Source: Paenibacillus sp. BK033 (GTDB lineage Bacteria; Bacillota; Bacilli; Paenibacillales; Paenibacillaceae). From it: a stretch of 64,000 nucleotides of DNA. The stretch is from positions 124,001 through 188,000 of the forward strand of contig NZ_SLVP01000010.1 in NCBI RefSeq assembly GCF_004345425.1. Direction: 5' to 3'. Below, piece after piece: positions 8,501 through 15,705 of the stretch. A model generated the notes under the pieces. It searched no databases. It was not told the DNA's origin and saw nothing but the letters and a program-made list of their open reading frames with translations. The first letter of the stretch is position 1. Each line of letters begins with the position of its first letter. A program made the position numbers and the translations under genes.

Positions 8501-10133
8501 CACTCCTGGCGTAGGTCTCATCTCGCCGCCGCCGCATCATGATATTTATTCGATCGAGGACCTTGCCGAGCTGATTCATGACCTGAAGAACGCTAACCCT
8601 CGCGCACGCATCAACGTGAAGCTCGTATCCGAGGTTGGCGTAGGCACGATCGCAGCAGGCGTTGCGAAAGCCCGTGCCGACGTGATCATGGTTAGCGGTT
8701 ATGACGGCGGTACAGGCGCATCTCCAATGAACTCGATCCGCCATGCGGGTCTGCCATGGGAGCTTGGTCTTGCGGAGACGCATCAAACGCTGATGCTGAA
8801 TAACCTGCGCGACCGCGTCGTAATCGAAACGGACGGTAAAATGATGAACGGCCGCGACGTTGCGATTGCCATCCTTCTCGGCGCCGAAGAATACGGCTTC
8901 TCGACTGCACCTCTTGTTGTACTGGGCTGCGTCATGATGCGCGTATGTCAGCTGGATACTTGCCCGGTTGGCGTTGCAACGCAAAACCCTGAGCTTCGCG
9001 CGAAGTTTATGGGCGATCCTAGCCATGTCGTGAACTACCTAACCTTCATTGCGCAGGAGCTTCGCGAAATTATGGCCGAACTGGGCTTCCGCACGATTCA
9101 AGAGATGGTCGGCCGCGTCGACATTCTCGAATCGAAGAACCTGGTTGACCATTACAAAGCAAAAGGCATCGATCTTAGCCTTCTGCTGCATACGCCGGAC
9201 GTACCGCAAGACGCAGCGCGTCATAACGTACAAGAGCAAAATCATGGCCTCGAGCTGTCGCTCGACATGCAGGAGCTCGTTCCGGGTGCGCAAGCAGCTC
9301 TGGAAAACGGCGAACGCGTTCGCGGCACATTCCCGATCTGCAACACAAACCGCGTAGTAGGTACTATTCTGGGCAGCGAAGTAACCCGCCGTTACGGCGC
9401 GAAGGGCTTGCCTGAAGATACGATTTCGTACCACTTCGTTGGTTCTGCGGGCCAAAGCTTTGGCGCGTTCGTACCGAAAGGCATTACGCTTTCGCTCGAA
9501 GGCGACTCCAACGACTATGTTGGTAAAGGTCTCTCCGGCGGTAAAATTATCGTAGCTCCGTCTCCGAAAGCTACGTTCGTAGCCGAAGAGAACGTTATTA
9601 TCGGCAACACGGCGCTGTACGGTGCAACGGATGGCGAAGCCTATATCCGCGGTATCGCAGGCGAACGCTTTGCGGTACGTAACTCCGGCGTGAAGGTTGT
9701 TGTCGAGGGCGTAGGCGACCATGGCTGTGAATACATGACCGGCGGACGGGTTGTTGTCCTTGGCGGCACAGGCCGCAACTTTGCGGCAGGTATGTCCGGC
9801 GGCGTTGCGTACGTGTTCGATGAGAAAGGCGATTTCTTCAACAACTGCAATATCGAGATGGTTCTCCTTGAGCGTCTGGAGACAGAAGAAGATGTTGCCG
9901 AGCTTCGCGGCCTGATCGAGCGCCATGTCGAGTACACCGGCTCAGCAGTTGGCTCGCGCGTTCTGAACGATTGGGAAGGAAGCCTCGCGAAATTCGTAAA
10001 GGTTATTCCGAAGGATTACAAGAAAATGCTGGAGCATATCCGCAAAGCGGAGGATGCCGGCTTGAAGGACGATAAGGCGCTTCTCGCTGCTTTCGAAGAA
10101 AGCATGAAAGAGCTGGCTCGTACCGGAGGATAA
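5532..10133 (+). CDS. gltA: Glutamate synthase (NADPH), large subunit
   Basis: Converts glutamine and 2-oxoglutarate to two glutamates; partner of the small FAD/Fe-S subunit (GltB in Bacillus naming), which is not in this window. The protein is 1533 aa. The N-terminal class-II glutaminase domain has a propeptide ending before Cys24 (KDACGMGF), which should become the N-terminal nucleophile; HSRFSTNTFPSW and HNGEINTLRGN belong to the same domain. The FMN-binding synthase domain contains GAMSFGSISKEAHE and GEGGEDPARF, and the 3Fe-4S ligands appear as C-x5-C-x4-C (CVMMRVCQLDTC, about residue 1133). The C-terminal GXGXG beta-helix domain ends the chain. Start ATG 5532 follows GAAAGG; an upstream in-frame extension from 5463 has no ribosome binding site. 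Confidence 0.97.
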   Translation: MKEKIFGLPPKQGLYDPRYEKDACGMGFVANIKGRKSHTVIRQALTLLENMEHRGGQGSEPNTGDGAGILIQIPHDFFARELKKLEIDLPQEGEYAVGLLFMPHDEAIRSSFERELESIIREEGQSLIGWRTVPTNDSKLGQSALSVKPFVRQVFIAKNPGIQDELSFERKLYVIRKRAEIAIRFGGKEGGEMFYFTSLSSKKIVYKGMLTTEQVRSFYQELNDEAVVSAMALVHSRFSTNTFPSWERAHPFHYLIHNGEINTLRGNINWMHARQTLFETELFGEDMEKVKPIISPDGSDTAMFDNALEFLHLSGRSLPHVAMMMVPEPWSNHESMDDKKKAFYEYHATLMEPWDGPAAMAITNGTQICAYLDRNGLRPARYYVTKDDHIILGSEAGTVEIAPEEIAYKDRLRPGRMLVVDTKEGRIISDEEVKAQIAAEQPYREWLDEHLVDLEALPDAPELPELDHATVQQRQQAFGYTFEDVRKVLEPMASSGQEPIASMGYDAPLAVLSERPQRLFNYFKQLFAQVTNPPIDAIREEIVTSVSTTIGPERNLLKPEPESARHIKLDTPILSNEEFAKLRHVRRPGFKSITLPIFFPAAEGEKGLRAALKLMCEAADRVIDKGHNILILSDRGIDKDNAAIPSLLAVAALHHHLIRQGTRTKVAILLESGDPREVHHFALLLGYGVNAVNPYLAFETLDDMIRQGMLSNIKHEKAVKNFIKAATKGVVKVLSKMGISTIQSYRGAQIFEALGLQEELINEYFTWTPSRIGGIGLDIIAQEALKPHNKAYADQEGGEKELDSGGDYQWRKDGEDHLFSPQTIHTLQMASRKNDYNLYKKFSNMVQGEDKKHMMLRSLLKFKEGRQSVPIDEVEPIESIFKRFKTGAMSFGSISKEAHESLAIAMNRIGGKSNTGEGGEDPARFIPDANGDSRRSAIKQVASGRFGVTSNYLVNADEIQIKMAQGAKPGEGGQLPGRKVYPWVAEVRGSTPGVGLISPPPHHDIYSIEDLAELIHDLKNANPRARINVKLVSEVGVGTIAAGVAKARADVIMVSGYDGGTGASPMNSIRHAGLPWELGLAETHQTLMLNNLRDRVVIETDGKMMNGRDVAIAILLGAEEYGFSTAPLVVLGCVMMRVCQLDTCPVGVATQNPELRAKFMGDPSHVVNYLTFIAQELREIMAELGFRTIQEMVGRVDILESKNLVDHYKAKGIDLSLLLHTPDVPQDAARHNVQEQNHGLELSLDMQELVPGAQAALENGERVRGTFPICNTNRVVGTILGSEVTRRYGAKGLPEDTISYHFVGSAGQSFGAFVPKGITLSLEGDSNDYVGKGLSGGKIIVAPSPKATFVAEENVIIGNTALYGATDGEAYIRGIAGERFAVRNSGVKVVVEGVGDHGCEYMTGGRVVVLGGTGRNFAAGMSGGVAYVFDEKGDFFNNCNIEMVLLERLETEEDVAELRGLIERHVEYTGSAVGSRVLNDWEGSLAKFVKVIPKDYKKMLEHIRKAEDAGLKDDKALLAAFEESMKELARTGG

Positions 10134-10138
10134 TGGGT

Positions 10139-10171
10139 AACAGGCTGGGCAATTGCTCAGCCTGTTTTTTG
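10139..10171 (+). terminator. Rho-independent terminator of the glutamate synthase gene
   Basis: AACAGGCTGGGC, loop AATT, GCTCAGCCTGTT, followed by a T-run. It lies 6 bases after the stop. Confidence 0.9.
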
Positions 10172-10195
10172 TTATTTGGAGAGTGTGGGATGATC

Positions 10196-10328
10196 GGGAA
10201 TGACGGGAATGTATCTCCTTACGGCCGCTGTTGAAATCGTGGGGCTTTGAATCAATTAGGCTAAGGTAATCCCACGATTTCAAAGGCGAACGCTCCGCTC
10301 CTCCAGGAGATACATTCCCTCTATTCCC
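10196..10328. repeat. 133-bp nested inverted repeat (MITE- or REP-like element)
   Basis: The outer arms 10196-10219 and 10305-10328 are complementary over 24 bases except for a 3-base internal loop; GGGAATGTATCTCCT pairs with AGGAGATACATTCCC. A second perfect inner pair, TTGAAATCGTGGG (10231-10243) and CCCACGATTTCAA (10271-10283), lies inside. No coding capacity is evident. It sits just past the gltA terminator, a neutral insertion site, which fits a small dispersed element; copy number cannot be judged here. Confidence 0.7.
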
Positions 10329-10410
10329 TCCAACCACATCACAAAAAACAAAAATAGCAGGCTGCGCAAAATGCCGCTCGCCTGTTGAAGGGAGGGGCAG
10401 GGAAGGGCGA

Positions 10411-10476
10411 AGAGCAAGAGCAAGAGCAAGGGCAAGGGCAAGGGCAAGGGCAAGGGCAAGGGCAAGGGCAAGGGCA
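10411..10476. repeat. Hexanucleotide tandem repeat, 11 units
   Basis: Three AGAGCA units are followed by eight AGGGCA units without interruption. Open reading frames through it encode only Leu-Ala or Leu-Pro runs and are not genes. Confidence 0.95.
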
Positions 10477-10583
10477 AGGTAAATACTTTGCCCAACTCCA
10501 GGAGACAAAACGATTAAAATATATTGTAAAACAATAAATGAGGAATTATAATAACACTGAATCTAGACGATGAGGTGGTTATT

Positions 10584-11057
10584 ATGAACCGCGTGCCCAC
10601 TTTTTTTCTAAAGATGGCTGTGTTATTAATGGCAATACCTGCGATCGCGGTATGCGTATTTGCGGTAATTGCTTTAATCCGGGATAATCCAAACCAATTT
10701 CCAGGCAGGATGCATCCATCGGATATCGGCTTTTTCGCTGCTATGATCCCGTATTTTATTGCTTTAGATACGGCCATGAAGCTGCTTGGATATATCGATA
10801 ACAACACTGCGTTTTCGGAGCTGTCCTTACGGGCCTTAAAGAAGATTAAGTATTGCGGTGTATGCATGGGGATTCTATTGTCGGCTATGATGCCGTTCGT
10901 ATTTATCATGGCCAGGCAAGAGGACGCGCCGGGTATTATCCTAATAGGGTTGGCTGCAGCTTTTGCTTCATTCGTAATCGCCGGGTTTGGCGCATTGCTC
11001 GAGCGTTTGCTGCGAAATGCCATACAACTCAAGTCGGAGAATGAACTCACCGTTTAA
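10584..11057 (+). CDS. DUF2975-type integral membrane protein
   Basis: A 157-aa protein with four predicted membrane segments (about residues 8-30, 48-68, 88-108 and 120-145), matching the DUF2975 layout: two helices, a FFAAMIPYFIALDTAM segment, an ALKKIKYCGV loop, then two more helices. Function is unknown. In many Firmicutes DUF2975 genes are followed by a small Cro/CI-type regulator (YozG type); here the gene is followed directly by a terminator, so such a partner is missing. Start ATG 10584 is chosen because GAGGTGG lies 6 bases upstream; a GTG three codons earlier overlaps that site. Confidence 0.7.
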   Translation: MNRVPTFFLKMAVLLMAIPAIAVCVFAVIALIRDNPNQFPGRMHPSDIGFFAAMIPYFIALDTAMKLLGYIDNNTAFSELSLRALKKIKYCGVCMGILLSAMMPFVFIMARQEDAPGIILIGLAAAFASFVIAGFGALLERLLRNAIQLKSENELTV

Positions 11058-11073
11058 TCTCAGGGCATCGCCC

Positions 11074-11115
11074 AACATAAAATAACCGTCTCCACGGAGA
11101 CGGTTATTTTATGTT
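11074..11115. terminator. Bidirectional terminator, 20-bp perfect palindrome
   Basis: The arms 11074-11093 and 11096-11115 are perfectly complementary with a 2-base loop; ACCGTCTCC pairs with GGAGACGGT and AT-rich ends give U-tracts in both directions. Confidence 0.9.
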
Positions 11116-11408
11116 TTGGACTTGCATAGGATGAAAGCAGTAGGAAACAAGCGCCCAAGAATACCTATCTATGAAAAAAAGGTTAGGAGCCCGCTATCTG
11201 TCTCTAACCTATTTCTAACCATTTATTATTGGATCTTACAAAGGCTTCCAAGAAACCGAAGCTGGAATTTTACGAAAAAATGGGCCGATATTCCTATTTT
11301 CGACAAAAAAAGAACTAATCTTACCACACTTTCCGACATATTCCAGTCGTACTGTTAGGTATAATAACGTTATTGTTTTACTTTATTAGAAGTAGGGAGT
11401 CGGATAAA

Positions 11409-11534
11409 ATGAGAGATGCAGAAATGCAAGTAGCAAGCACCGAAGATACACGTACGGAGCTAAATATTAGGGAGATATTAATTCAACTCAATATTCCGCC
11501 GGAAAAATGGCCAGCGGATCTTATCCAACCCTAA
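11409..11534 (+). CDS. Possible 41-aa peptide of unknown function
   Basis: An ATG with GGGAG 9 bases upstream opens a 41-codon frame (MRDAEMQVAS... ending PADLIQP). The peptide is acidic at the N-terminus and contains a short amphipathic stretch, NIREILIQLNIPPEKW. It has no signal peptide or cysteines. I do not recognise a family. It is convergent with the XRE regulator gene, whose stop lies 16 bases away. Coding status is uncertain: the ribosome binding site and position favour it, the short length argues for caution. Between the palindromic terminator and this ORF (11116-11400) I see only AT-rich DNA; an 80-codon frame there looks non-coding. Confidence 0.4.
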   Translation: MRDAEMQVASTEDTRTELNIREILIQLNIPPEKWPADLIQP

Positions 11535-11549
11535 CAAATTATCCCGATT

Positions 11550-11918
11550 CTAATTCATCATTCGTTCCGCGCGAACGAATGCAATAAATCGTTTCGTCTC
11601 TTCAGCCGTAAGCTTACGACCGTCCACGCTTAAATTATACTTCTCCAGCAGCTCTTCGTCGGATAGCTCCAGATGATCGACAAAGCTACGAATATCTTCG
11701 CTTAACGCCGCCTGTGTATTCGTCGTTCTTCCTACCAAATAATCTATGGTAACTTGATACAGGTCAGCAAACTTCGCCAAGGTCTCCGTATCAGGCTCTC
11801 TGCGGTTTTTCTCGTAATGAGATAATGCAGCCCTTGATATGCCGAGCTTTGAGGCGGTTTGCTCCTGTGTCCATTTTCTTTCTTCCCTCAAGCCAGCAAT
11901 TCGGTTTCCTATATTCAT
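11550..11918 (-). CDS. XRE-family transcriptional regulator (SinR/ImmR-like)
   Basis: A 122-aa DNA-binding protein. Residues 1-62 form a Cro/CI helix-turn-helix (IGNRIAGLREERKWTQEQTASKLGISRAALSHYEKNRREPDTETLAKFADLYQVTIDYLVG). Residues 70-122 are an acidic/helical C-terminal segment ending in KLTAEETKRFIAFVRAERMMN, like the oligomerisation tails of SinR- or ImmR-type regulators. A good AGGAGG-like site precedes the start. It is divergent from the PilZ operon; the palindrome TTTGTTGCAACAAA in the shared intergenic region is a candidate operator. A role in switching surface-polysaccharide genes, as SinR does in B. subtilis, is an inference from position. Confidence 0.85.
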   Translation of the reverse strand: MNIGNRIAGLREERKWTQEQTASKLGISRAALSHYEKNRREPDTETLAKFADLYQVTIDYLVGRTTNTQAALSEDIRSFVDHLELSDEELLEKYNLSVDGRKLTAEETKRFIAFVRAERMMN

Positions 11919-11985
11919 CCTTATATCCTCCTAAAATGACTGACTTCCGCTACACCTATATTAATACGTAGAAGTTAAAATTTCA

Positions 11986-11999
11986 TTTGTTGCAACAAA
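11986..11999. promoter_or_regulatory. Palindromic candidate operator between xre and pilZ genes
   Basis: TTTGTTGCAACAAA is a perfect 14-bp palindrome, 68 bases upstream of the xre start and about 36 bases before the candidate promoter of the PilZ operon. Confidence 0.4.
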
Positions 12000-12034
12000 A
12001 CGTCGCAAAATATCCACGTTATCTTTATTTCCAC

Positions 12035-12063
12035 TTGACATGTTACAAATCGTATCGTAAAGT
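12035..12063 (+). promoter_or_regulatory. Candidate sigma-A promoter of the PilZ-tyrosine kinase operon
   Basis: TTGACA (12035-12040), a 17-base spacer and TAAAGT (12058-12063). Confidence 0.55.
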
Positions 12064-12197
12064 GAAGGAAATGCTAGATACGTATTGTATCATCAATCCT
12101 CAGTATTCACACGTCTCGCCGCCTTTATTCCTCTCTGCCAGCGTAACCGAAAGTTTAGGTCTCGCGGGTGAAAATCTGGTAAGGAGATGCTTCCGCT

Positions 12198-12623
12198 ATG
12201 GGTGCCGACCCGTTTATACCACGGTCTAATATTCGTATTCACCTGAATGAAGGGATAACCGCCATGGCCGGTCTGCTGGATGAGCAGGGCCTTCTGCTTA
12301 CGGCTTCGACATGTCCGGTGTTGATTCTGAACATCAGCCGTCATGGACTGTGCTTTTTGTCGGGACTGCGCTTTCCTGTGCATAAAGGCTACATGCTGGA
12401 TTTCCAGATGAAAATCTCCGGCGTGGCGATCAATCTTCGCGGCCATGTCGTTTGGCGCAACGCGAGGGAGAACCAATATGAATACGGCATCATCTTTCAT
12501 CCTCCGGGCAGGCTACGGGCCGTGTTGGTCCGCATGCTGAATCAGGAGCTTCTGCGTCAAAGCCCGCGGCAGTACAAGATTCATGCATTATATCGGGCAT
12601 TAAGTTATAAGGCAATTCAATAA
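12198..12623 (+). CDS. PilZ-domain protein, probable c-di-GMP receptor
   Basis: A 141-aa cytoplasmic protein with the two PilZ ligand motifs: RxxxR as R9-SNI-R13, and (D/N)xSxxG as N45-I-S47-RH-G50. The beta-barrel core continues through LDFQMKISGVAINLRGHVVWRN and ends in the typical YEYGIIF strand. PilZ proteins with both motifs usually bind cyclic di-GMP and adjust a partner such as an exopolysaccharide synthase. AAGGAG lies 10 bases upstream of the start. It is first in a cluster with a BY-kinase, a sugar nucleotidyltransferase and an LCP protein, which suggests c-di-GMP input into capsule or EPS production. This link is inferred from position. Confidence 0.85.
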   Translation: MGADPFIPRSNIRIHLNEGITAMAGLLDEQGLLLTASTCPVLILNISRHGLCFLSGLRFPVHKGYMLDFQMKISGVAINLRGHVVWRNARENQYEYGIIFHPPGRLRAVLVRMLNQELLRQSPRQYKIHALYRALSYKAIQ

Positions 12624-12644
12624 TAGCTGGCAGGTGGTAAACCC

Positions 12645-13343
12645 GTGCAACAATCCGTATTGGAAAATAGCAAGCTGATCACGACGAGCAATCCCGATTC
12701 CCCTATTGCCGAAGCGTACCGTTCTTTACGCACGAATATTCAATTTTCTTCAATAGATGTACCTGTGAAGACGTTGATGGTAACGTCCTGTCAGTCCGGC
12801 GACGGCAAAACAACAACGATTGCGAACCTTGCGGTTGCATTCTCGCAAGAAGGCAAACGTGTTCTTTTGGTTGATGCGGATTTGAGACGGCCTACCCTTC
12901 ATACGGTATTTATGCTGTCCAATCAGTCCGGATTGACGAATGTTCTGGCAAATCAGATGGATTGGCAGGATGCGGTGCATTCCACCTCGGTAGATAATTT
13001 GTTTTTTATCGGCTCCGGACCTACTCCGCCTAACCCGTCGGAAATGCTGGGCTCCAAAAAAATGAATCAGCTTATCGAGGAGCTGTCCGCCCATTACGAT
13101 ATGATCCTGTTTGACGCTCCGCCATCTCTGGTTGTTACCGACGGTCTTGTGCTTGCTTCCAAGTGCGACGGCGTAGTTGCCGTCATCAGCGTTGGAATGA
13201 CCAAGCGCCAGCAAGCGAAAAAGTTGTACGCCAGTCTTGAGCATGTAAAAGCGAAGCTGCTCGGAGTCGTGCTCAACAATAAGAAAAAGAAAAGCAAGGA
13301 ACAGTTGTATTACACCTATTACGGAACTAACGGGAGGATGTAA
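12645..13343 (+). CDS. CpsD/CapB-family tyrosine-protein kinase (BY-kinase)
   Basis: A 232-aa P-loop kinase that autophosphorylates on C-terminal tyrosines and controls capsule/EPS assembly. Walker A is SGDGKTT (51-57), Walker A' VLLVDADLRRP (about 73-83) and Walker B ILFDAPP (about 150). The C-terminal tyrosine cluster is Y222, Y223, Y225, Y226. The AEAYRSLRTNIQF stretch near residue 23 is the usual kinase oligomerisation motif. In Firmicutes this cytoplasmic half normally works with a CapA/Wzz-like membrane activator, but none is encoded in this window. Start is GTG 12645 behind CAGGTGG. It overlaps the next gene by 1 base (TAATG), so the two are translationally coupled. Confidence 0.92.
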   Translation: MQQSVLENSKLITTSNPDSPIAEAYRSLRTNIQFSSIDVPVKTLMVTSCQSGDGKTTTIANLAVAFSQEGKRVLLVDADLRRPTLHTVFMLSNQSGLTNVLANQMDWQDAVHSTSVDNLFFIGSGPTPPNPSEMLGSKKMNQLIEELSAHYDMILFDAPPSLVVTDGLVLASKCDGVVAVISVGMTKRQQAKKLYASLEHVKAKLLGVVLNNKKKKSKEQLYYTYYGTNGRM

Positions 13344-14551
13344 TGGGAGAGCAGCAAGTAAGACTCGTATTATTAGCCGGCGGTCAAGGCAGACGGATGT
13401 GGCCGCTTTCTCATGCGAAGCGCGCAAAGCAGCTTCTGCCCCTGCTGTCTGGACCGAATGGTGAAAGAGAGTCTTTGCTGAACAGGCTGTGGCGGCAGCT
13501 GGACCAGGTTGGTCTGCAGCAGGATGCGTTTATCGCGATCAGCCGCAATCAGACGGATATCCTGCGCGACCAGCTCTCCATCAATCTGAACGTGATTCAG
13601 GAGCCGGAAGCGAAAGGCCGTTATCCCGTGGTTGCCCTTGCTGCTTCCTATCTTTATTCGGTTGCTTCCATTCCTCTCCACGAGACGGTTGCCGTGTTGC
13701 CGGCGGACTTGTATGTGGAGGAAGAAGACTGGCTTGAAACGCTGAAGGAGCTGCCGGAACAGCTTCGCAGACATCAATTAGATCGTGCGTTGACAAGCGA
13801 TGAGAGCGGCATTATCGTCTTCCGGTTGGAAAGCGTAATTTCCGCTTTGACGGAAGAAGGTCTTCCCGTCCGGTATGAGCAGCTGTTCCGTCATTACGGG
13901 GAGCTTCATAGCCGGCTGGAAAACGGAATGACCCGATTATTTGAAAGAAGCCCCACCTTCCGGATGCCGGAGCAGCCCTTCTGCCGCATTGACAGCTGGA
14001 GTGCTCTTTCTGCCGCGTTCCCGGAAAACGCTTCTATTTATAATGATTCGGCAGCTCCCGTAATTATGATGGGGCTGAGCAATATTACGGTGGCGGTTTC
14101 TTCCGCGGGCATTCTCATTGCCGATCAAACAGCCTCTATTCCTGATGAACAGGTACGGAACCTAAGCGCGGAGCAACAACCGCTGGTCCCCGGTTATGAG
14201 GCAGGCAGGTGGGGGAAGGCAATCGTGATAAGCTGCATGTCCAGCGAGGAAGGGCAGCAAGCCATCACGAGAAAGCTCGAAGTGGTGGAAGGCGGGTTTC
14301 TAAGCTATGCCTTTTATCTTCGGCGGAAAATCGTCTGGACAGTGCTGGCCGGTGCCGGAGAGCTGATCCGCAATGAGAAGAGAAGCATCATTAAGACAGG
14401 CGAAGTCGTCGAGCTTCTGCCGGGAGAGCGGCATACCGTTGTGGCCGGATCCGGACTGACGCTTCTGGAAGCGCATATCGGAACGGATCTAACCGAAGAT
14501 GACCGGATTGTGCTCGGAGATTTCGGGGAGGAAGTCAGCACGGCCATCTAG
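13343..14551 (+). CDS. Mannose-1-phosphate guanylyltransferase-like NDP-sugar pyrophosphorylase
   Basis: The N-terminus carries a nucleotidyltransferase signature, LLAGGQGRRMWPLSHAKRAKQLL, corresponding to the GMP-type LAGGxGTRLWPLS...PKQF motif but with divergent residues (GRRMWP, AKQLL). VAVLPADLYV is the expected metal/nucleotide region. Residues about 300-402 resemble the cupin-like tail of bifunctional enzymes (GGFLSYAFYLRRKIVWTVLAGAGEL). It probably activates a sugar for the surface polysaccharide assembled by this operon; because the signature is degenerate, the substrate or even activity is uncertain. It begins inside the kinase stop codon and is followed 33 bases later by the LCP gene. 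Confidence 0.75.
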   Translation: MGEQQVRLVLLAGGQGRRMWPLSHAKRAKQLLPLLSGPNGERESLLNRLWRQLDQVGLQQDAFIAISRNQTDILRDQLSINLNVIQEPEAKGRYPVVALAASYLYSVASIPLHETVAVLPADLYVEEEDWLETLKELPEQLRRHQLDRALTSDESGIIVFRLESVISALTEEGLPVRYEQLFRHYGELHSRLENGMTRLFERSPTFRMPEQPFCRIDSWSALSAAFPENASIYNDSAAPVIMMGLSNITVAVSSAGILIADQTASIPDEQVRNLSAEQQPLVPGYEAGRWGKAIVISCMSSEEGQQAITRKLEVVEGGFLSYAFYLRRKIVWTVLAGAGELIRNEKRSIIKTGEVVELLPGERHTVVAGSGLTLLEAHIGTDLTEDDRIVLGDFGEEVSTAI

Positions 14552-14584
14552 GTGCAGCGGTCATGAAGAAGGGGGAAGAAAAGG

Positions 14585-15544
14585 GTGAGACGGGGCTGGA
14601 GAAGAGCGCTAATCGGCATTGGGGCGGGATTAGTTATCCTTGCTGTCGGGACGGCCGGCTATGCCTGGCATCTGTACGGTTCGGTGAAAGAGACGGCGGG
14701 CAAAATCTATGAGCCGATAAAGCCCACGGTATACGTAAGCAAGGATCCGGAGGTAACGGTCAAACCGCAGCAGGCGGCTCAGGCTTTAATCGAGAAGCGG
14801 CATCCTTTTACGGTATTGGTTATGGGCGTTGACGAGCGGGAGAACGATAAAGGACGCTCCGATACTTTAATTGTGCTTGCGGTTAATCCGGAGAAGAAAT
14901 CCATCCTCATGTTCAACATACCTCGCGATACAAGAACCGAAATCATCGGTCACGGCACAACGGACAAAATCAATCATGCGTATGCCTTTGGCGGCGTATC
15001 GATGGCGAAAAACACGGTCGAGCATTTTCTGGATTATCCCATCGATTATTACATCCGGATCAACATGGAAGGCTTCGCCCATCTGATTGACATTCTCGGC
15101 GGCGTCGAGGTAAACAATCCGTTTGCCTTCTATTATGAGGATCACCAATTCGATAAAGGCACGCTTAAGCTGAATGGCGAGCTTGCGCTCAAATATTCCA
15201 GAATGCGTTACGACGATCCAAGAGGGGATCTTGGCCGGAATGCCAGACAGCGGGAGATTCTGACGGAGGTCATGAAGAGCTCGCTTCAGTTCTCCAATAT
15301 TACTCAGATTCAAAAGATACTGAAAGAGCTGGGGAGCAGCGTCAAAACAAACATTACGTTTGACGAGATGAAGACCTTTATGACCGATTACCGGGAAGAC
15401 CTCGGCAGTATCGATACCGTTGAGATTAACGGTTCGGGAAGCATGATCAATAAAGTCTGGTACATGCTTGTAAGCAAGGAAGAGAAAGAGCGGATTCACG
15501 AGCTGCTAAAAGAACAAATGGATACCAATCAGACGGCGTCTTAA
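14585..15544 (+). CDS. LytR-CpsA-Psr (LCP) family wall-polymer ligase
   Basis: A 319-aa membrane-anchored extracellular enzyme that transfers polyprenyl-linked glycopolymers to peptidoglycan. One N-terminal membrane helix (about residues 8-28) is followed by the LCP domain: FTVLVMGVDERENDKGRSDTLIVL, NIPRDTRTEI with the conserved Asp/Arg residues, NHAYAFGG, and DYYIRINMEGFAHLIDILGGVEVNN. Further hallmarks are LNGELALKYSRMRYDDPRGDLGRNARQR. The start is GTG 14585 behind GGGGGAAG. It closes the PilZ/BY-kinase/nucleotidyltransferase cluster and probably attaches its product to the wall. Confidence 0.92.
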   Translation: MRRGWRRALIGIGAGLVILAVGTAGYAWHLYGSVKETAGKIYEPIKPTVYVSKDPEVTVKPQQAAQALIEKRHPFTVLVMGVDERENDKGRSDTLIVLAVNPEKKSILMFNIPRDTRTEIIGHGTTDKINHAYAFGGVSMAKNTVEHFLDYPIDYYIRINMEGFAHLIDILGGVEVNNPFAFYYEDHQFDKGTLKLNGELALKYSRMRYDDPRGDLGRNARQREILTEVMKSSLQFSNITQIQKILKELGSSVKTNITFDEMKTFMTDYREDLGSIDTVEINGSGSMINKVWYMLVSKEEKERIHELLKEQMDTNQTAS

Positions 15545-15560
15545 CAGGACGCTGTTTTTT
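15533..15560 (+). terminator. Terminator of the LCP operon
   Basis: GGCGTC/GACGCT hairpin overlapping the LCP stop codon, followed by TTTTTT. Confidence 0.6.
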
Positions 15561-15570
15561 GCAGCCGAAC

Positions 15571-15584
15571 TGTAAACGCTTACA
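15571..15584. promoter_or_regulatory. cre (CcpA) site
   Basis: TGTAAACGCTTACA is a perfect match to the catabolite-responsive element consensus TGWAARCGYTWNCA and is fully palindromic. It ends 30 bases upstream of the -35 box of the promoter for the Cys-rich microprotein. Confidence 0.7.
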
Positions 15585-15614
15585 CGTTAAAAGGCGACAA
15601 ATTGCATACAAGTA

Positions 15615-15643
15615 TTGACAACTTTCGCTAAATCCAATAAAGT
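15615..15643 (+). promoter_or_regulatory. Candidate sigma-A promoter of the Cys-rich microprotein
   Basis: TTGACA (15615-15620), a 17-base spacer and TAAAGT (15638-15643). Confidence 0.55.
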
Positions 15644-15705
15644 AAAGATACGAATTGTAACAACTATTCGATATTGATACAAATAGTATTGTGAGCGGGG
15701 GAGTA

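Noticed and set aside
6375..9026. An 883-aa minus-strand open frame
   Set aside because: Antisense of the glutamate synthase gene; arises from codon bias. Its sequence is not protein-like.
10411..10476. Possible CRISPR array
   Set aside because: Units of 6 bases with no spacers; no cas genes. It is a simple tandem repeat.
9942..10508. A 188-aa minus-strand frame with a long Leu-Ala run, and a related Leu-Pro frame at 10280-10495
   Set aside because: Product of the hexanucleotide repeat and the gltA terminator region; no ribosome binding site and no protein-like sequence outside the repeat.
11116..11358. An 80-aa plus-strand frame
   Set aside because: AT-rich, no ribosome binding site and no recognisable features; starts inside the terminator tail.
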